Source: Hypomyces perniciosus (Eukaryota; Ascomycota; Sordariomycetes; Hypocreales; Hypocreaceae). From it: 64,000 nucleotides of DNA. A program made the translations under genes and the position numbers. The stretch lies in the NCBI GenBank assembly GCA_008477525.1, contig SPDT01000002.1:682001-746000 (forward strand). Reading direction: 5' to 3'. The notes below the pieces were generated by a model, which was not told where the DNA came from, made no database searches, and worked only from the letters and a program-made list of their open reading frames with translations. Shown in pieces: positions 34,473 through 46,214 of this stretch. The first letter of the stretch is position 1. Each line of letters begins with the position of its first letter.

Positions 34473-35432
34473 GGTGGAAGAGAGAGAGGTGTAGGTTACA
34501 GGGGGAGGATAGAGTATGGAGTATGGAGTATGGAGTTGAGGGAGGGGAGGGGTAAAGGCGTGTCTGAGATCTGGTCAAGGGCAAGCAGTGATGATATAGA
34601 AGATCAAAGTCAAGAAGAGGGATATGTTTTACAAGTTTTAGCACCACGCCATCACACCAGCCTTTGCCTTTGCCAACACCTTCATGTCTCGGCTCGGTCA
34701 ATTGCCTCGAATCGGCCATTATAGACACACCACCCGCTTTACCCCATACTGCGGTCCGAGTTCAAGTTCCTCCGCACGCCGGCCTGCGTGGAGCCCGGAG
34801 CAACTGTTCCATCGCTTGTGATTTCTCCGGACCTGAATAGTAATACTAATAGTAATACTACTATGGATGTGAAAAGATATTTCCGGCTTTTGTGTGGCGT
34901 CTGCAAGCCGAGATGGTGTGGGGGGAAAACGAACAGGGAGGGTCCAAACGAGGTAAGAATTCGATATACGAATACGAGCCCCGCGCTAGTGACGCTGTCT
35001 TCACAAGACTGCATCACCAGACCCCTTTTGGTGCAACCCTCTCGTAACAGTCATGTGCTATTATATGAAAGAAAGGAAATACTACCAAACTGCCGCTGCC
35101 TTTGAAGAGTAGCTTTACCACGTTCATATACTGACGCCAGCGAGAGAAGCCCACTCTCCTGCAACAGAGGTGCTATGAAGTCTTCACTGCATTCTATTGA
35201 GATTTCATCATGCATTAATAGATGTGGAAATCGTACGATTCAAATTCGATCATCTATCTCATCACTCTATCTGAGCGCCACATTTCGGTGGCTTTTTGGA
35301 GTTACCTTACCAGCTTCCGCATTCCCAACCTATTTTCTCATTCAAAGAGAAATATTCAACCGTTCATGGGCGGCAGTGCAGAGAAGCAGATGTATAACAA
35401 CTTTCTGCTGTATCTAGGGGCTACGTGTATTG
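34473..35432. other. Intergenic region
   Basis: Upstream region of the EXPERA-like gene and 3' region of the DUF924 gene. Near 34505-34535 a short GGAGTAT tandem is visible. No gene is supported. Confidence 0.5.
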
Positions 35433-36259
35433 TCATCCTCCAAAAGTGTCGCCACCATTTTGGAGATATTCCCTCTCCTCTGCTGTATACTCCCTCCCCA
35501 TTGCCTTGTTACGATGAGGATAACGTCCAAACCGCTTGATGATGTCCTGATGCCTCTTCTCAAACCCTAGGTTCAGCTGCCCAAAAGCCCTGGCAGCATC
35601 TGGTCTCTCCCGCACAGCTCTCAGAGCGTTCATCCTATACTCGTTGCCACCCTGTTCTTCGGTGCTATCCCCGGCCTGAATCAGAGCCTCAATATCTTCC
35701 ACTAGTCCTTCATATTCCCGCAACGCAATCTCATGAGTCTCTCGGTCCTCGGAGTGCTCCAGCGGTAGGTAGAACCAACTTCGATACGAAAACCTCCAGC
35801 GCATCTCAGGCCACTCATCGGGGATCCCGCGCTCAATCGCCGCAAGACTGATCTCTCTCGCCAAGGGATCGAAAAATTTAAACACAATGCTGGCTGACTC
35901 CCCGCGGTAGCAGTTCCGAGGGATCTGGTCCAGCAGAATGATCAAGCTCAGCCAGTCGCACGCATCACTGGGTTGCAGCGCATTGATAATGTCCTTCCCG
36001 GATGTGATGCCGGATGTGCGCAGGGCTTCTAATGTTGGAGCGTAGCGTTCCCTGTGGCTGTTAGCGATGAGCTCAAAAATGGGGTTCTCAAAGATGCGTA
36101 CACGCATAGCTTGTCGAATGCTTCTCCACCAGAGTACCATCGCTGGGCCTCTTCCACGCTGTGGAAGATGAGAGAATCTGGACGCGATAGGTGCTCGAAC
36201 CAGAAGTCTCGGATTTCTACAAGCAGCTTTGGTGTGACGGTCGACAGAACATTTTCCAT
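35433..36259 (-). CDS. DUF924 family protein
   Basis: 258-residue protein of the widespread DUF924 family (alpha-helical, TPR-like; no established function). Exon 1 is 36102-36259, exon 2 is 35433-36051, and the 50-nt intron 36052-36101 (GTACGC...CACAG) is phase 2. Signatures are IRDFWFEHL near the N-terminus, GGEAFDKLCVERYAPTLEAL across the splice, DWLSLIILLDQIPRNCYRG, RWRFSYRSWFYLPLEHSED and FEKRHQDIIKRFGRYPHRN near the C-terminus, all expected for the family. The ATG at 36259 has a good context (GCCATGG). About 50 further codons upstream stay open with no ATG (see findings). Confidence 0.88.
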
Positions 36260-36893
36260 GGCGGTTTGAGATGAGGTTTGAGACGAGAGAGATGAGTGAG
36301 ACGCAAGAGCTGTGGAAGTGAAGAGTCGGAATGATTGCCCATGACGTGAAGTAAAGTTGAATTTCTTCACCTCCAGAGGCGGCTTTCTCGATGGCACAGA
36401 CGCTTGCAAAGTGGCGGTGTGGGAAACTGGTCAAACATTCATTCAGCTCGAATAAGTCTCTAAAGTGTACGGAGTAAGAGAACTAACGTCGCGAGCGGTG
36501 CAACGACGTTGCAATGTTGTTGGATAGGCGCGCCGGGGCTTTCATTGATGCGATGAGTTCCGATCTAAATCCGAGCATATCGTCTGCATGAATGCCGGCT
36601 ATGAGACCTCAGCAGTAATGAAAGCACGCTGATTATAAGAACCGGGGAATGCGATATTGGATTAGCAGTCGGGTGGTAAGATGAAGCTAAAAGGCGATGA
36701 TCCGCTTTCGGCTACGAGAGATTTACTAACGTTTAAGTTGGTCCCGATGAAGTCCGAGACCGATCCAAACGACGGGAGTCATTAATAATTGCATCTTCAC
36801 ACACAGTTTGTTTGTCATAAAGTGTACGAAATAGTCGTATTGAATTCAGAAAACTACACATAAGAAATCATGAAGACATTAAACAGTCATCGC
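36260..36893. other. Intergenic region
   Basis: Promoter of the DUF924 gene and 3' region of the sugar transporter gene. One TACGGAGTA element lies near 36468. No gene is seen. Confidence 0.5.
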
Positions 36894-38759
36894 TCATCTC
36901 TCATCATCCGACACTTTCTCGTCCTGGCGATATGCAGCCGCAATATCGATTTGCGTATGTCTGGCGTTAAATACTGCACAATTATATCGTTAGCCAAGCA
37001 TTTTCTCTCATTAGTGTTAAACACTTACAAAGCTCCATTTCCTCGAGGGATAGTCCTTTCGTTTCCTTGATAAAGAACCAGGTATACAACACCAGAGCCC
37101 AATTGAATATGCAGAACATTAGGAACGTCCTCCAGCCTAGGTTATTCACCGCAGGAGGGGTGATTTGCGTAAATGTAAAGCTAAAGAGCCATTGCGTTGC
37201 AGCGCCGACGGCGACGCCTCCCTCGCGAATTCGGGTTGGGAAGATTTCACTCATGTACAACTATAGAAACGTTGTTAGTGGACATCTCACTCACACGATG
37301 GTCGGGGCTTCAACTTGCCCAGGGAATAGGACCCCAAGAGATGTTGAATGTCACTGTCTTGGGTCAGTTTTGACAGTCACCGCGGGTTGAGCGAGACAGC
37401 TTACTGGCTTCAAGAAAGATCATGGTCAGGGATGCAATCGCAGGAGAGGTCAGGTTCCCTCCATTAACCGGCGGATACCGCTGTGTGAGCAAGCTGATTA
37501 TGAACATGTACAGACCCATGAGGAATGATCCGACGAGCAGAGAGCCTTTTCGGCCAACTCGTTCCACGAGGAAGAGGAGGAAGAATGCGCAGCTGATGAT
37601 CTTGCAAACGCCAAAGAAGCCGCTTAGTAGTAAAGCATTCTGGCCTGCTCCGACAGCTTGGAACACCTGAGGGGAGACTGTGATATAGTCAGATTAATCG
37701 CAAGATGCCGGGGAATCAGGGACTCATACAATATGCGAGGGAAGTGTTTCCCGTCAACTGAGCGCCTTAAGCCCGGATGTTAGTCGCCATGATCTCTCAC
37801 TCATGCCATGTCGTCGTCAAAGGGAGCTCACCAATCTGGAGAGTAACTGCAAGAAATATCCGGTATCGATTCGCAGGTAGCCAATACTCCTTCCACGTCA
37901 CTCCCGCCGTTTGCCGTTCTTCCTCTTCAATCCCAGCAACAATCTCATTAAACTCCATCCTCACCTCCATCTTATCCATCCCACCGCGAACCCAAATCAG
38001 CGACTCCAGCGCCTCCTCATGGCGATCTCGCTGGGCAAGCCATCTACAACTCTCCCTCGTCAGGAGCATCCCCAGTCCCAGAATGCCCCCGAAGACGAGC
38101 TGCAGCGCGACTGGGATCCGCCACTGCCTTGTTCCAGGTTCTACAAGCTGTGCGACACCGTAGTCGACCCAGTAGCTCACAGCTACGCCAAGCGTGAAGA
38201 AGAACTGGAACAGACTACCGAGTTGGCCGCGGATTTCTTTGGGGGCCATTTCTGCAGAGTAAATGGGGATGATGACAGTCGCAGCACCTGATTCTCATGT
38301 CAGATAATCCTAATGCTTTTTGCGTGTAGAATTGCCTACCAGCACCGACACCAGATATGGTGCGTCCGGCGTACCAGGTAGCGATGCCATATCTATAAAA
38401 CAGCTGGAGAACAGCGCCTATGTTGAATATGAATGCAGCTACCGCAATAGACCACCGGCGACCGAAACGCGCAGTAAAGGGCCAGACGAATAGACATGAG
38501 AAGAAAGCTGCGACACAAGTCAGTCGATCCGGGTCTCTCGCGTTTGTCACGGGGCAATGGCCATACCTCCGGCTTGAAGCAGACTGGCGGAGAGAGAGCT
38601 CACATTCTCCTTTTCCGCCTCACTGAAGCCCATATCATGCTGGAAAGACTTAAGCGTCAACACGCCTCCGACGATGCCAGTGTCGTATGCGAAAAGAAAA
38701 GAGCCAACGCAGGATAAGGCGACCAAGTAGGTGGCCCTCCAAGTTCCTAGGGTCATCAT
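36894..38759 (-). CDS. MFS sugar/quinate-type transporter
   Basis: Twelve-helix major facilitator (sugar porter family), 490 residues, plasma membrane importer of a sugar or related polyol/acid; substrate unknown. Eight exons: 38567-38759, 38340-38507, 37832-38287, 37730-37765, 37405-37677, 37319-37353, 37029-37260 and 36894-36973. All splices keep frame. Motifs are FAYDTGIVGGVLT, ARFGRRW, GRTISGVGAG, EIRGQLGSLFQFFFTLG, ESCRWLAQRDRHEEAL, AQLTGNTSLAYFSPQVF, VERVGRKG, SWGPIPWLYMSEIFPTRIRE and IKETKGLSLEEMELL. The intron 37261-37318 begins with GCAAGT rather than GT, a GC-AG intron needed to join PW to LYMSEIF. Exon 4 is only 36 nt and exon 6 only 35 nt. Start MMTLGTWRAT is the first ATG of the reading frame with suitable context. 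Confidence 0.88.
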
Positions 38760-39944
38760 GGTGGGACTGGTTGCTCTGCGCTGTAATTCATAGCAAACTT
38801 GTGGAAAAAAATCAGAGATCTGCGCTTCGACCAAGAGTATTACCGGCTAGCCGTTAATATCCAAGGACCACTATCTCGAGGTGAGGCTACTAGTTCGGCA
38901 CGTGCGATGGATGCATGGGGCAAGCGAGGTTTGTCAAGGAAACCGTTATTCGGATCTATTTACCAAACGGCTGTCCAGGTTCTTGTGACTTTTGACGTAC
39001 GTGCACCTCTTTTCTTTGGGTGTGGCGGATGAACCATCCCTTCGCACCGGATTGGTGTTTGACAGATGGTGGCATAATACTCCGTACAAGGAAGAGCTCT
39101 TTATCACCATCCCCCGCTGCGGGGAAGCCGGCGTATCGGAGGGGGGAGAGGAGAGGAGGGTTGAGTCTTGAATTGTCTGGACCCCTTGTCGCTGGTCAGC
39201 TGAATCAGCTCTCGACTTGGCATTGTTGCCAGCTTTTATCGAGAACCGACATCGACCTGTCCGCGTGTTGTGGTTATGTTTGTGGTTGTTGGTGGCAGCC
39301 CAATGACCAGTGTTAGCTAAACAGTAGTCGTATTATCCGTGCAGCTCTTTTATTACAGAGCCTTCAAGGACATATATCGTGCTGGAATATGGTGATCTCG
39401 GCGTCTGAGACACGGCCCCACATCTCCGAAGAGGGTCTGCCGGAGGGCGGTGCCGCTCGCAATAACTATACCGATAGGTTCGGAGATATTGCACTATTCC
39501 GGAGGAGCAAGTGCCCCAGCATAACATAACAACCAGTAAGGTGACCTCCCGGAATTAATACAGGGAGTAGAAGAGACTCGAAATTTGTAGCCTTGTACAA
39601 TAAGTAATGATATAATTCGAAGGAGCTGTTAGCTGGGGACTCGCACACATGCCCTGTAGTATTAGGCACAGCCCCCCTCGGCTATGACGGCACGTTCATT
39701 GAAGACCTCTCGGAGCCATCAATTATGGGCTGACGACGACACGGAGTCGTGCAAGTCCAGCCCCGAATCCCGGTGGATTATCCTTCAACTCTTTGGTTAT
39801 ATATTCCATGGGTACTAAGACATGAACTTTGCTTTCAATACGAAGTACTATCTTATCCTTTCTTAAAGCTTACGTACAAAACTACTAGTCTCCATCATAA
39901 CGCACACGGAGCATCTTAAACAGGGGAAGACATATCCGCCCAAT
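38760..39944. other. Intergenic region
   Basis: 1.2 kb upstream of both the transporter (leftward) and the methyltransferase (rightward). Elements: TACTCCGTA near 39080, TACGAAGTA near 39840, and an inverted TCTCCGAA...TTCGGAGA pair (39422-39429 and 39479-39486) that could be a CGG-type binding site. No gene is supported. Confidence 0.5.
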
Positions 39945-40883
39945 ATGTCTCAACAGACTGTCCCTGTTGTGAGCGAAAAGACGTTCAGCAACTATACCCA
40001 GGACCAAGGCAAAGCTTATGCCCAGGCCCGTCGCGACTACAGCCCTTCCGTATACCAAACTATCCTGCAGCACCATAAATCTACCGGTGGCCAACTCGAC
40101 ACTATCTTAGACGTCGGCTGCGGTCCAGGTCTCGCTGCCCGAGGGCTCGCTCCGTACTTCAATCATGCCATCGGCATTGACCCCTCGGAGGGCATGATCA
40201 CGACTGCTCGCTCCCTCGGCGGTGTCAGTCTCACATCAGAGCCTATCCGCTTCGAGATCTCCACGGGCGAAGAGCTTGGCAGGAGTCTCTTGCCTCCAAT
40301 CCAGGACTCTAGCGTTGACCTCATCACCGCTTCTAACGCCGCGCATTGGTTCGACGTGCCGCAGTTCTGGTCGGCTGCCGCTCGTGTGCTTAAGCCCGGA
40401 GGCAGTGTCGCTCTATGGACCACTGGCGAGATCCGCGTGCACCCATCTATTCCTAACGCAGCGGCTCTCCAAGAAGCTTTGGATCAGTACTTTGAGACCC
40501 ATCTTAAGCCATACTATGAGCCTGGAAATTTCCTTGTCCGAAACCATTATGTCGATTTCCCTCTTCCATGGGCCCTGGAACACCCTGTCGCTGAATTCGA
40601 TGAGAGCACTTTCTTCCGAAAGGACTGGGGTATCGAAGAGGAGTTCTTTGCGGGAGACACTGAGATTGACTTGGACATGTTCGAGAAGGTCCTGGCTACT
40701 GGCAGTCCCCAGACACGATGGCGCCAGGCTCACCCAGATGCCATCGGCACTGAACGTGATGTTGTAAAGGTGCTTCGCAGAGAGATTGAACGCTTGCTAC
40801 ATCAGGCTGGGGTAGAAAAGGGAAAGGAAAGGATTAAAGGAGCTTTGCAGGGCGCCATGTTGATTGTGAAGAAGAAGCAATAA
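39945..40883 (+). CDS. Class I SAM-dependent methyltransferase (Crg1/trans-aconitate methyltransferase-like)
   Basis: Single-exon gene for 312 residues; transfers a methyl group from S-adenosylmethionine to a small-molecule acceptor, probably in the cytosol. Motif I is ILDVGCGPGLAARG (residues about 54-67). The acidic ribose-binding residue is in AIGIDPSEGM (Asp79). The post-motif segment is DLITASNAAHWFDVPQFWSA, typical of the Crg1/Tmt1 group, and ARVLKPGGSVALWT follows. The C-terminal lid region holds VDFPLPW and TRWRQAHPD. The substrate cannot be read from sequence; relatives act on trans-aconitate or on toxic terpenoids such as cantharidin. No biosynthetic cluster surrounds it. Confidence 0.9.
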   Translation: MSQQTVPVVSEKTFSNYTQDQGKAYAQARRDYSPSVYQTILQHHKSTGGQLDTILDVGCGPGLAARGLAPYFNHAIGIDPSEGMITTARSLGGVSLTSEPIRFEISTGEELGRSLLPPIQDSSVDLITASNAAHWFDVPQFWSAAARVLKPGGSVALWTTGEIRVHPSIPNAAALQEALDQYFETHLKPYYEPGNFLVRNHYVDFPLPWALEHPVAEFDESTFFRKDWGIEEEFFAGDTEIDLDMFEKVLATGSPQTRWRQAHPDAIGTERDVVKVLRREIERLLHQAGVEKGKERIKGALQGAMLIVKKKQ

Positions 40884-42291
40884 TTCTCATGGTATAGAAA
40901 TGGTGCAGTCAGCGGAGATCAATAAACAAGCTAGAAATAGCCATAACCCCAAGACCCTCCGACAACTACTTATCGTGCAACTTCGATGGACAAGAACCGG
41001 TGATCGGTCAACGCCCGTGTAGTCCCTCGGTAGATATGAAGGTGAGTCGACTGTTGGCTTTCGGTCACTCAGTGGGATAGAGTGCAATATAGCCTCAAAG
41101 TCTTCCGCTCATCTTTTCAGACTTTGAACGGCCCGCTGACGCTCGTCTTGCCCATTCACCCGCCTTTTGCCTGATTCGCCAAGGGCCATGAGGCTGAAGG
41201 CTGGATGCTGACCGACAGCTGTACAGGAATACTGACCTGGATGGGCTAACACCTCAGGACCCGGTTCGGCAAAGCGGTCATAGAGAGCGGCAGGGTCCCT
41301 TCAGTCAATCTCGAGGGAAACGATCACCTCGCCAGTGTCAACGCAGTCTACCATTCAACGACTTCCTCGGAGAATCGCTTATGGCGTGAGGCTGATGCTC
41401 AAAGACGATGTCGTTTCCGATATTAAATTCAGCCCCAACATCTCCTACCCGCTTAAGTTGTTTTATGGTAATTCTGATCGCGTCTTCTACACTATTGCGC
41501 AAGAAATGCCCGAGACCCCTCTCGTGCGCTGCTGGTGTTTGAGAAATCCTATCACCTACTTCATACTCCGTAGAGCTTATTCTTCGGGTTAGTGGTTGAG
41601 CCCTTGGTCGTTAGACTCTTGTCCATTTGAACAGTGAACTTGGGGACACAAGTTGATGACAAGCTGCGAGGTACTCGCCCAATATAGTATGACTGGTCAA
41701 CGCTTCCAACGCCTGTCGTTGTCTCTTTGCTTCGGCGATGCGTTGCTGCTGCTGTTCTCGAAGGAGCTTTTCAAGTCCCTCTAGCCTCTGCGAGAGATCC
41801 ATAACATTGATGAAATGAATTGGGATGAATCCACAACCAAGGTGTGTTCACCCAATGATGGACTGTGTCTTATGTGCTCGTCGATAAGGAGGAGAAGACA
41901 ACAGCAGTGAAGTCAGGTTAGTCGCGGGCGTCGGACTTTCATCGGATAGGATCGCCTCTAGCCAATAACGAGCAGATGTACGAAGGACAGCCTCTTATAC
42001 CCCAATTTCTTAACACCAGAATGTGGTGATAAAAAGTCTTGATGTTATAAATAAATATATGTAAAATCAAATTAACCGAGTTAAATTAATTGTTAATTTA
42101 TAGGATATTTTTAAAGATTCGGGAACCAGTTTTGCAGACATACGCCTGTTGTCAACCCCACTTGACAGCTCACCGAGCTCACCTAGATCGAACATGGGTC
42201 TTACCGAGACGGTCGTTTGCTCAGGAGCCCAGCTTGGGGCTTTCTGATCCCCAACATCCCACCCAGACAGTGTGCGCCATGTAGCATAAAA
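40884..42291. other. Intergenic region around the broken gene copy
   Basis: Apart from the pseudogene at 41300-41802, I see no gene. 41990-42110 is AT-rich. The last 100 bp before 42292 should be the dynactin p62 leader. Confidence 0.5.
41300..41802 (-). pseudogene. Broken copy of a dispersed fungal gene family of unknown function
   Basis: Fragments on the minus strand match, in order, a protein pattern I recognise from many hypocrealean genomes. The N-terminal coiled region (QQQQRIAEAKRQRQALEALT) is followed by HTILGEYLAACHQ, then a one-base frame change, then FTVQMDKSLTTKGSTTNPKN. The frame ends at TACGGAGTATGA near 41565. After a gap where the family would have further sequence, another frame continues as HFLRNSVEDAIRITIKQLKR and FNIGNDIVFEHQPHAISDSP (about 41520-41380). 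The frameshift, stop and apparent internal loss make this a relic. Function of intact members is unknown to me; the family call is from memory. Confidence 0.5.
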
Positions 42292-44044
42292 ATGTCGCCT
42301 TCGACTCCCTACACATACATCCAGTGCCCATGCTCGGATCAATCCACTGGGAGCCGCAACGACGGGTCATCAGCCAAATACGCCGAGGAAGACGACCGAA
42401 CATTTGATCCTCGAGCCCCGCGGTCCAATTACAGCTTATTCCCCTTGGAGTACCTCCTCTACTGCGAAGACTGCCAGCAGATACGATGTCCACGATGCGT
42501 GACTGAGGAGTCTGTGACATATTACTGTCCCAACTGCCTGTTTGAGGTCCCAAGCAGCAACCTTCGAAGCGAAGGCAACAGGTAGCTTCGCCCCTCAACA
42601 CTCGATATCCTGGTAGGGCCAACTAAGCTAACCACTCCGCCTCAGGTGTACGCGAAGCTGCTACCAATGTCCAGTCTGCATAGGACCCCTTCAAGTTGGT
42701 GCCATCCAAGCCGCCGCCGACCCGAATCTCCTGCCGGGGGAACAGCAGCCTAACCCCAATGGCGGACCCTTTGCCCTCTTCTGCCAGTACTGCAACTGGA
42801 CCTCCACCGAGATCGACGTCGAGTTCGAGCGGCCCAGCGGAATATACTCTCAGCTTTCCAAAGCCAACAATGGAGGGGAGCCCAAGCTCACAGTTAGAGA
42901 TATTAAAGAGCGTCGCAAGGAGAATCCCGATGAGCCGCCGGTGGCTGATGATTTGGTTGATGCAGATATGCAGTTTGCGAACTTGAAGGCCTTTTATCAG
43001 ACGCAGTTGACGGATACGAATACTTCCATCAGAGGGTTACCGATGCACGACGGTATTGGCTTTTCGTCGCCTGCTGCCTTGTCTCGCATCATGTCTCTGT
43101 ACACTGGCCGCGGTCACCATGGTCGTTTGCAGCATGGTCCAACGGATGTCATGCGTGAAGCTCTCGGCACAGACGACGGTCTCAAAATTGCCAACCTGGA
43201 CGAGTCGTCGGATATCAAGAAACTCATCCGCGGTGGGTGGGACGTGACGACATCAGTCGAGCAACGGAGCCAGCAACTTGAGTCTGCGCGCTTCCAAGAT
43301 GAGCTACGACCGATTCCATACCTCCTTCGAAGCAAACGCTCCAAGCGCTGCCCTGCGTGTCGACACATTATATCAAAGCCAGAAGCAAAAGTCACGTCTA
43401 CGAGATACAAGATCCGACTTGTGGCCAAGTCGTACATCCCTACCATCACCATCCGACCTCTGAACCCAACAGCGAAGCATGTGCCTGTCACATACCGACC
43501 GGGTGTCCAAGAAGAAGCCCCCCTGAAACCGCATACGCCGTACCAATACATTCTCACATTCAAGAACCCTCTGTTCGACAACATCAAGGTCACGCTGGCG
43601 ACACCGAATGCCACTCCTGGCCGCTTCTCGAGCAAAGTCACGGTGCTATGTCCGCAGTTTGAGGTTGATGCCAACACAGACATGTGGGAAGACGCTCTGA
43701 AAGATGATGAGAAGGACAAGAGCCGCAAGGCAGACGAAAATGTTGGTCCTGAGGTGGGCAAAATTTGGGAGAGGGGGCGCAACTGGGTGAGCATTGTATT
43801 GGAGGTTATTCCGGCGTCGCTACGAGTGGACAGATTGGCAGCCAAGGGTGGCAAGAAGGTGGATGCCGGTCCGCTTAAGGAGGACGAAGATATCCTGGAG
43901 ATTCCCATGTTTGTACGCATCGAGTGGGAATCCGACACACAGGCGGATATGGGAAGCTCAACAAGCAAGGACAAGGAAGCTAGAGAGAGGAGGGAATTGG
44001 CATATTGGTGTGTTCTCGGCGTTGGACGCATCAGTCACGAATAA
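42292..44044 (+). CDS. Dynactin subunit p62 (DCTN4/RO-2 type)
   Basis: Pointed-end subunit of dynactin, the cofactor of dynein in nuclear migration and endosome transport. Exon 1 is 42292-42581 and exon 2 is 42646-44044; the 64-nt intron is phase 2. Product is 562 residues. The N-terminal part carries the family's Cys pairs in zinc-binding arrangement: YCEDCQQIRCPRC, YYCPNC, CYQCPVC and FCQYCNW. A further pair lies in KRCPACRHIIS. The middle is helical (ADMQFANLKAFYQTQL), and the C-terminal half is beta-rich (YKIRLVAKSYIPTITIRPL, PYQYILTFKNPLFDNIKVTL, IPMFVRIEWES) and ends ELAYWCVLGVGRI. Start MSPSTPYTYIQCPC is the first ATG in frame after an upstream frame without other support. It is convergent with the eS7 gene. 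Confidence 0.95.
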
Positions 44045-44267
44045 TGGGGACAAATGATGATACCCAATAGATGGCAATATGAAACAGAGAGGAAGCGATG
44101 AGATTGAATTGATCAAATCATGCCAGCAGCTTTATATCATTAAACAAAGCTACCATTGGTTTATCAGACGCCAAGCCCCATTTTGACCAACCACAGATGC
44201 TGAAAAAGCACACAAGTCCCAAGGCCCTCAATGTGTTAAAAGGATTTTTCTACTAGATTTTCTTTGT

Positions 44268-45201
44268 CTAGTACTCAGTGGCGCCGCTCTGGGGGAACTC
44301 GAAGTTGACGTTGCGGCCAGTCAATCGTCGGTAGACCTCAGAGTAGGTGTCGAGTCTGTAGTCAACGCCACCACGCTCCTTCTCGTCGAGGATGACCTTG
44401 AGGGTCTTGCTGCCGTCCTCCTTGGTGCGGAGACGCTTGCCAACGATCTCGACGGGGTAGGTGAGGTCGGCAAGGATGGCGTCGTGGACAGCGGTCAGAG
44501 TGCGCGAACGAGGGCGCTTCTGCTTCTGGGTGTTGCGGGAGCGGGCGGAGCGCTTGGGGCGGGGGAGGATACGGCGCGAGGCGAGGATCAGGACATGGCG
44601 GTCGGAGAACTTCTTCTCCAACTCACGAGTCAGACTGGAGGAATGATTAGTTGTCTGAAGGCTATATGAGCGACACAGAAGGGGAGAGAAGATACTTACC
44701 GCTGCTGAACTCGGTGGAAGCCCTGCAGGGAAGGGACGGGGACAAAGATGACAATAGCCTTCTTGCCGTGGCCAACTTCGATCTAATCAAGATCCCAAAG
44801 TCAGCATGCGAGCTCCAGGACAAAGCCTTGGACCGCTTCCCGTCCTGTTCCACAGAAGTCAATGTTACTCCGGCTCGGCGGCGCGTCCCGTAAAGAGACA
44901 GAGGGGTCAATCAATTCTCTCGAATCGGTATCGCACTCAGGAGGGACGCAAGTCGCGCGCGCGCAGCCATTGTATAGCTTTGGGAACAGGATCTCGAGGA
45001 TCTCGGCCAGGAGGACTGGTTTGTGCTGCTTCAAGTCATTCTCACCTCGCGGGCAGAGACGATCTGCAGAGGACGCAGGGCGACCTTGAGGTCGGCAGTG
45101 TTGGTCTCGAGATCGAAGAGAGCCTGAGCAATGTTCTGCTCAAGCTCGGAGGGGTTTTGCCTCGAGGGGCTGTTGGCGGCGATCTTGTTGATGGCGCTCA
45201 T
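44268..45201 (-). CDS. RPS7: 40S ribosomal protein eS7
   Basis: Component of the small cytosolic ribosomal subunit, 201 residues (family about 190-200). Exons are 45046-45201, 44700-44782 and 44268-44634; introns are 263 nt (44783-45045, phase 0) and 65 nt (44635-44699, phase 2). The start is [12 protein letters not shown]. Motifs are [69 protein letters not shown] and [17 protein letters not shown], and the end is [12 protein letters not shown]. The first intron is unusually long compared with others in the window, which is common for fungal ribosomal protein genes and may carry regulatory sequence; I saw no clear C/D box pair in it. Confidence 0.97.
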
Positions 45202-46214
45202 CTTGGCTGATGGTGATCTCAACGGGGGGTTGTGGATGAGTTGATCGATCGTGACGAACGAAAAGGAACCAGACCAGGCGTTGTGAAGTTTGGCGGCGAT
45301 TGGAAAATGTTCGCTAAATTGGGGTTTTCGAGCCCTCAGCTCACGTTGTGTGGGCTTATGGGGCTTACAGGGGTTGTACGATGTGGTGCCTAAGGCTTAA
45401 AAGCTGTGGGGCTCTTTCAGGGGCTTTTTCGGGACTAGCTCGTCCTGCCAGGCGGACCTTCCAACTTGAGCTTCTTCAACCAATCATTGAGAATCTGCAG
45501 CTTTTATACTTCAGCTTCATGACATGCTTCCAAGAATTCACTTCTTTATTTTATTTTATTTTATAATGGCCTTCTTTCGAGTTCCGCTAAGCAATATGCG
45601 AATAATGCGTCCATACCTTCCATCAGTAGGAGCAGCTTCAGTCCAACAGATCTCGAGAACGTGTAGAGAATCGAAGATGGCATCCGCATGCAATATTTCT
45701 ATCCCTTGGGTGTTGTTTTCTCAGCAATCTCATATCGTTGATCATTACGCTGTAATCTACTGTTGCTTCAGCTTCGTATGTCTGGACTGGACCCGTTTGA
45801 GAAGCCAAGTCCGAGTCGATGATACATGCAGACCGCGATAGCAGTAAGAAACTGGAACAACTCATCCCTTGTGAAAGATCAGCCGATTTTCCCAGGGCAT
45901 TATGTTTAGTGCAGTCAAGTGAATTCCCAGAGATCGCCGACTTGTCGCCATTTCAAGCAACTGAGGTAAGCGATGTAAGTAATATAAAGGGAAAGCACAT
46001 CGAAGAGCAACTGCTCCTTCCCCCCCGGGTCCGCCTCATTGCGTGGCTCAAACGTCTTCAATCCTCTTCAATCTCTTTTCCTTTCATTCTTCTCCTTTTC
46101 CACTCTGTTCCAGTCTCTCTTTCATCCATCCCCGTTTTTCTCATTGTTCTCAGATTGATCTCATTCTTGACGTTTTGGTGACGCATTCAACTTATCCCCC
46201 TCTGCCAACGTGGG
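45202..46214. promoter_or_regulatory. Divergent upstream region of eS7 and WSC genes
   Basis: About 1 kb. The WSC leader (46050-46200) is TC-rich (CTTTTCCTTTC, CTCTCTTTC). TTATTTTATTTTATTTTATAA near 45543-45563 is a short pentamer repeat. No gene is supported. Confidence 0.5.

Noticed and set aside
39945..42291. Secondary-metabolite cluster around the methyltransferase and sugar transporter
   Set aside because: No synthase, P450 or pathway regulator is nearby; the neighbours are ordinary genes and a relic.
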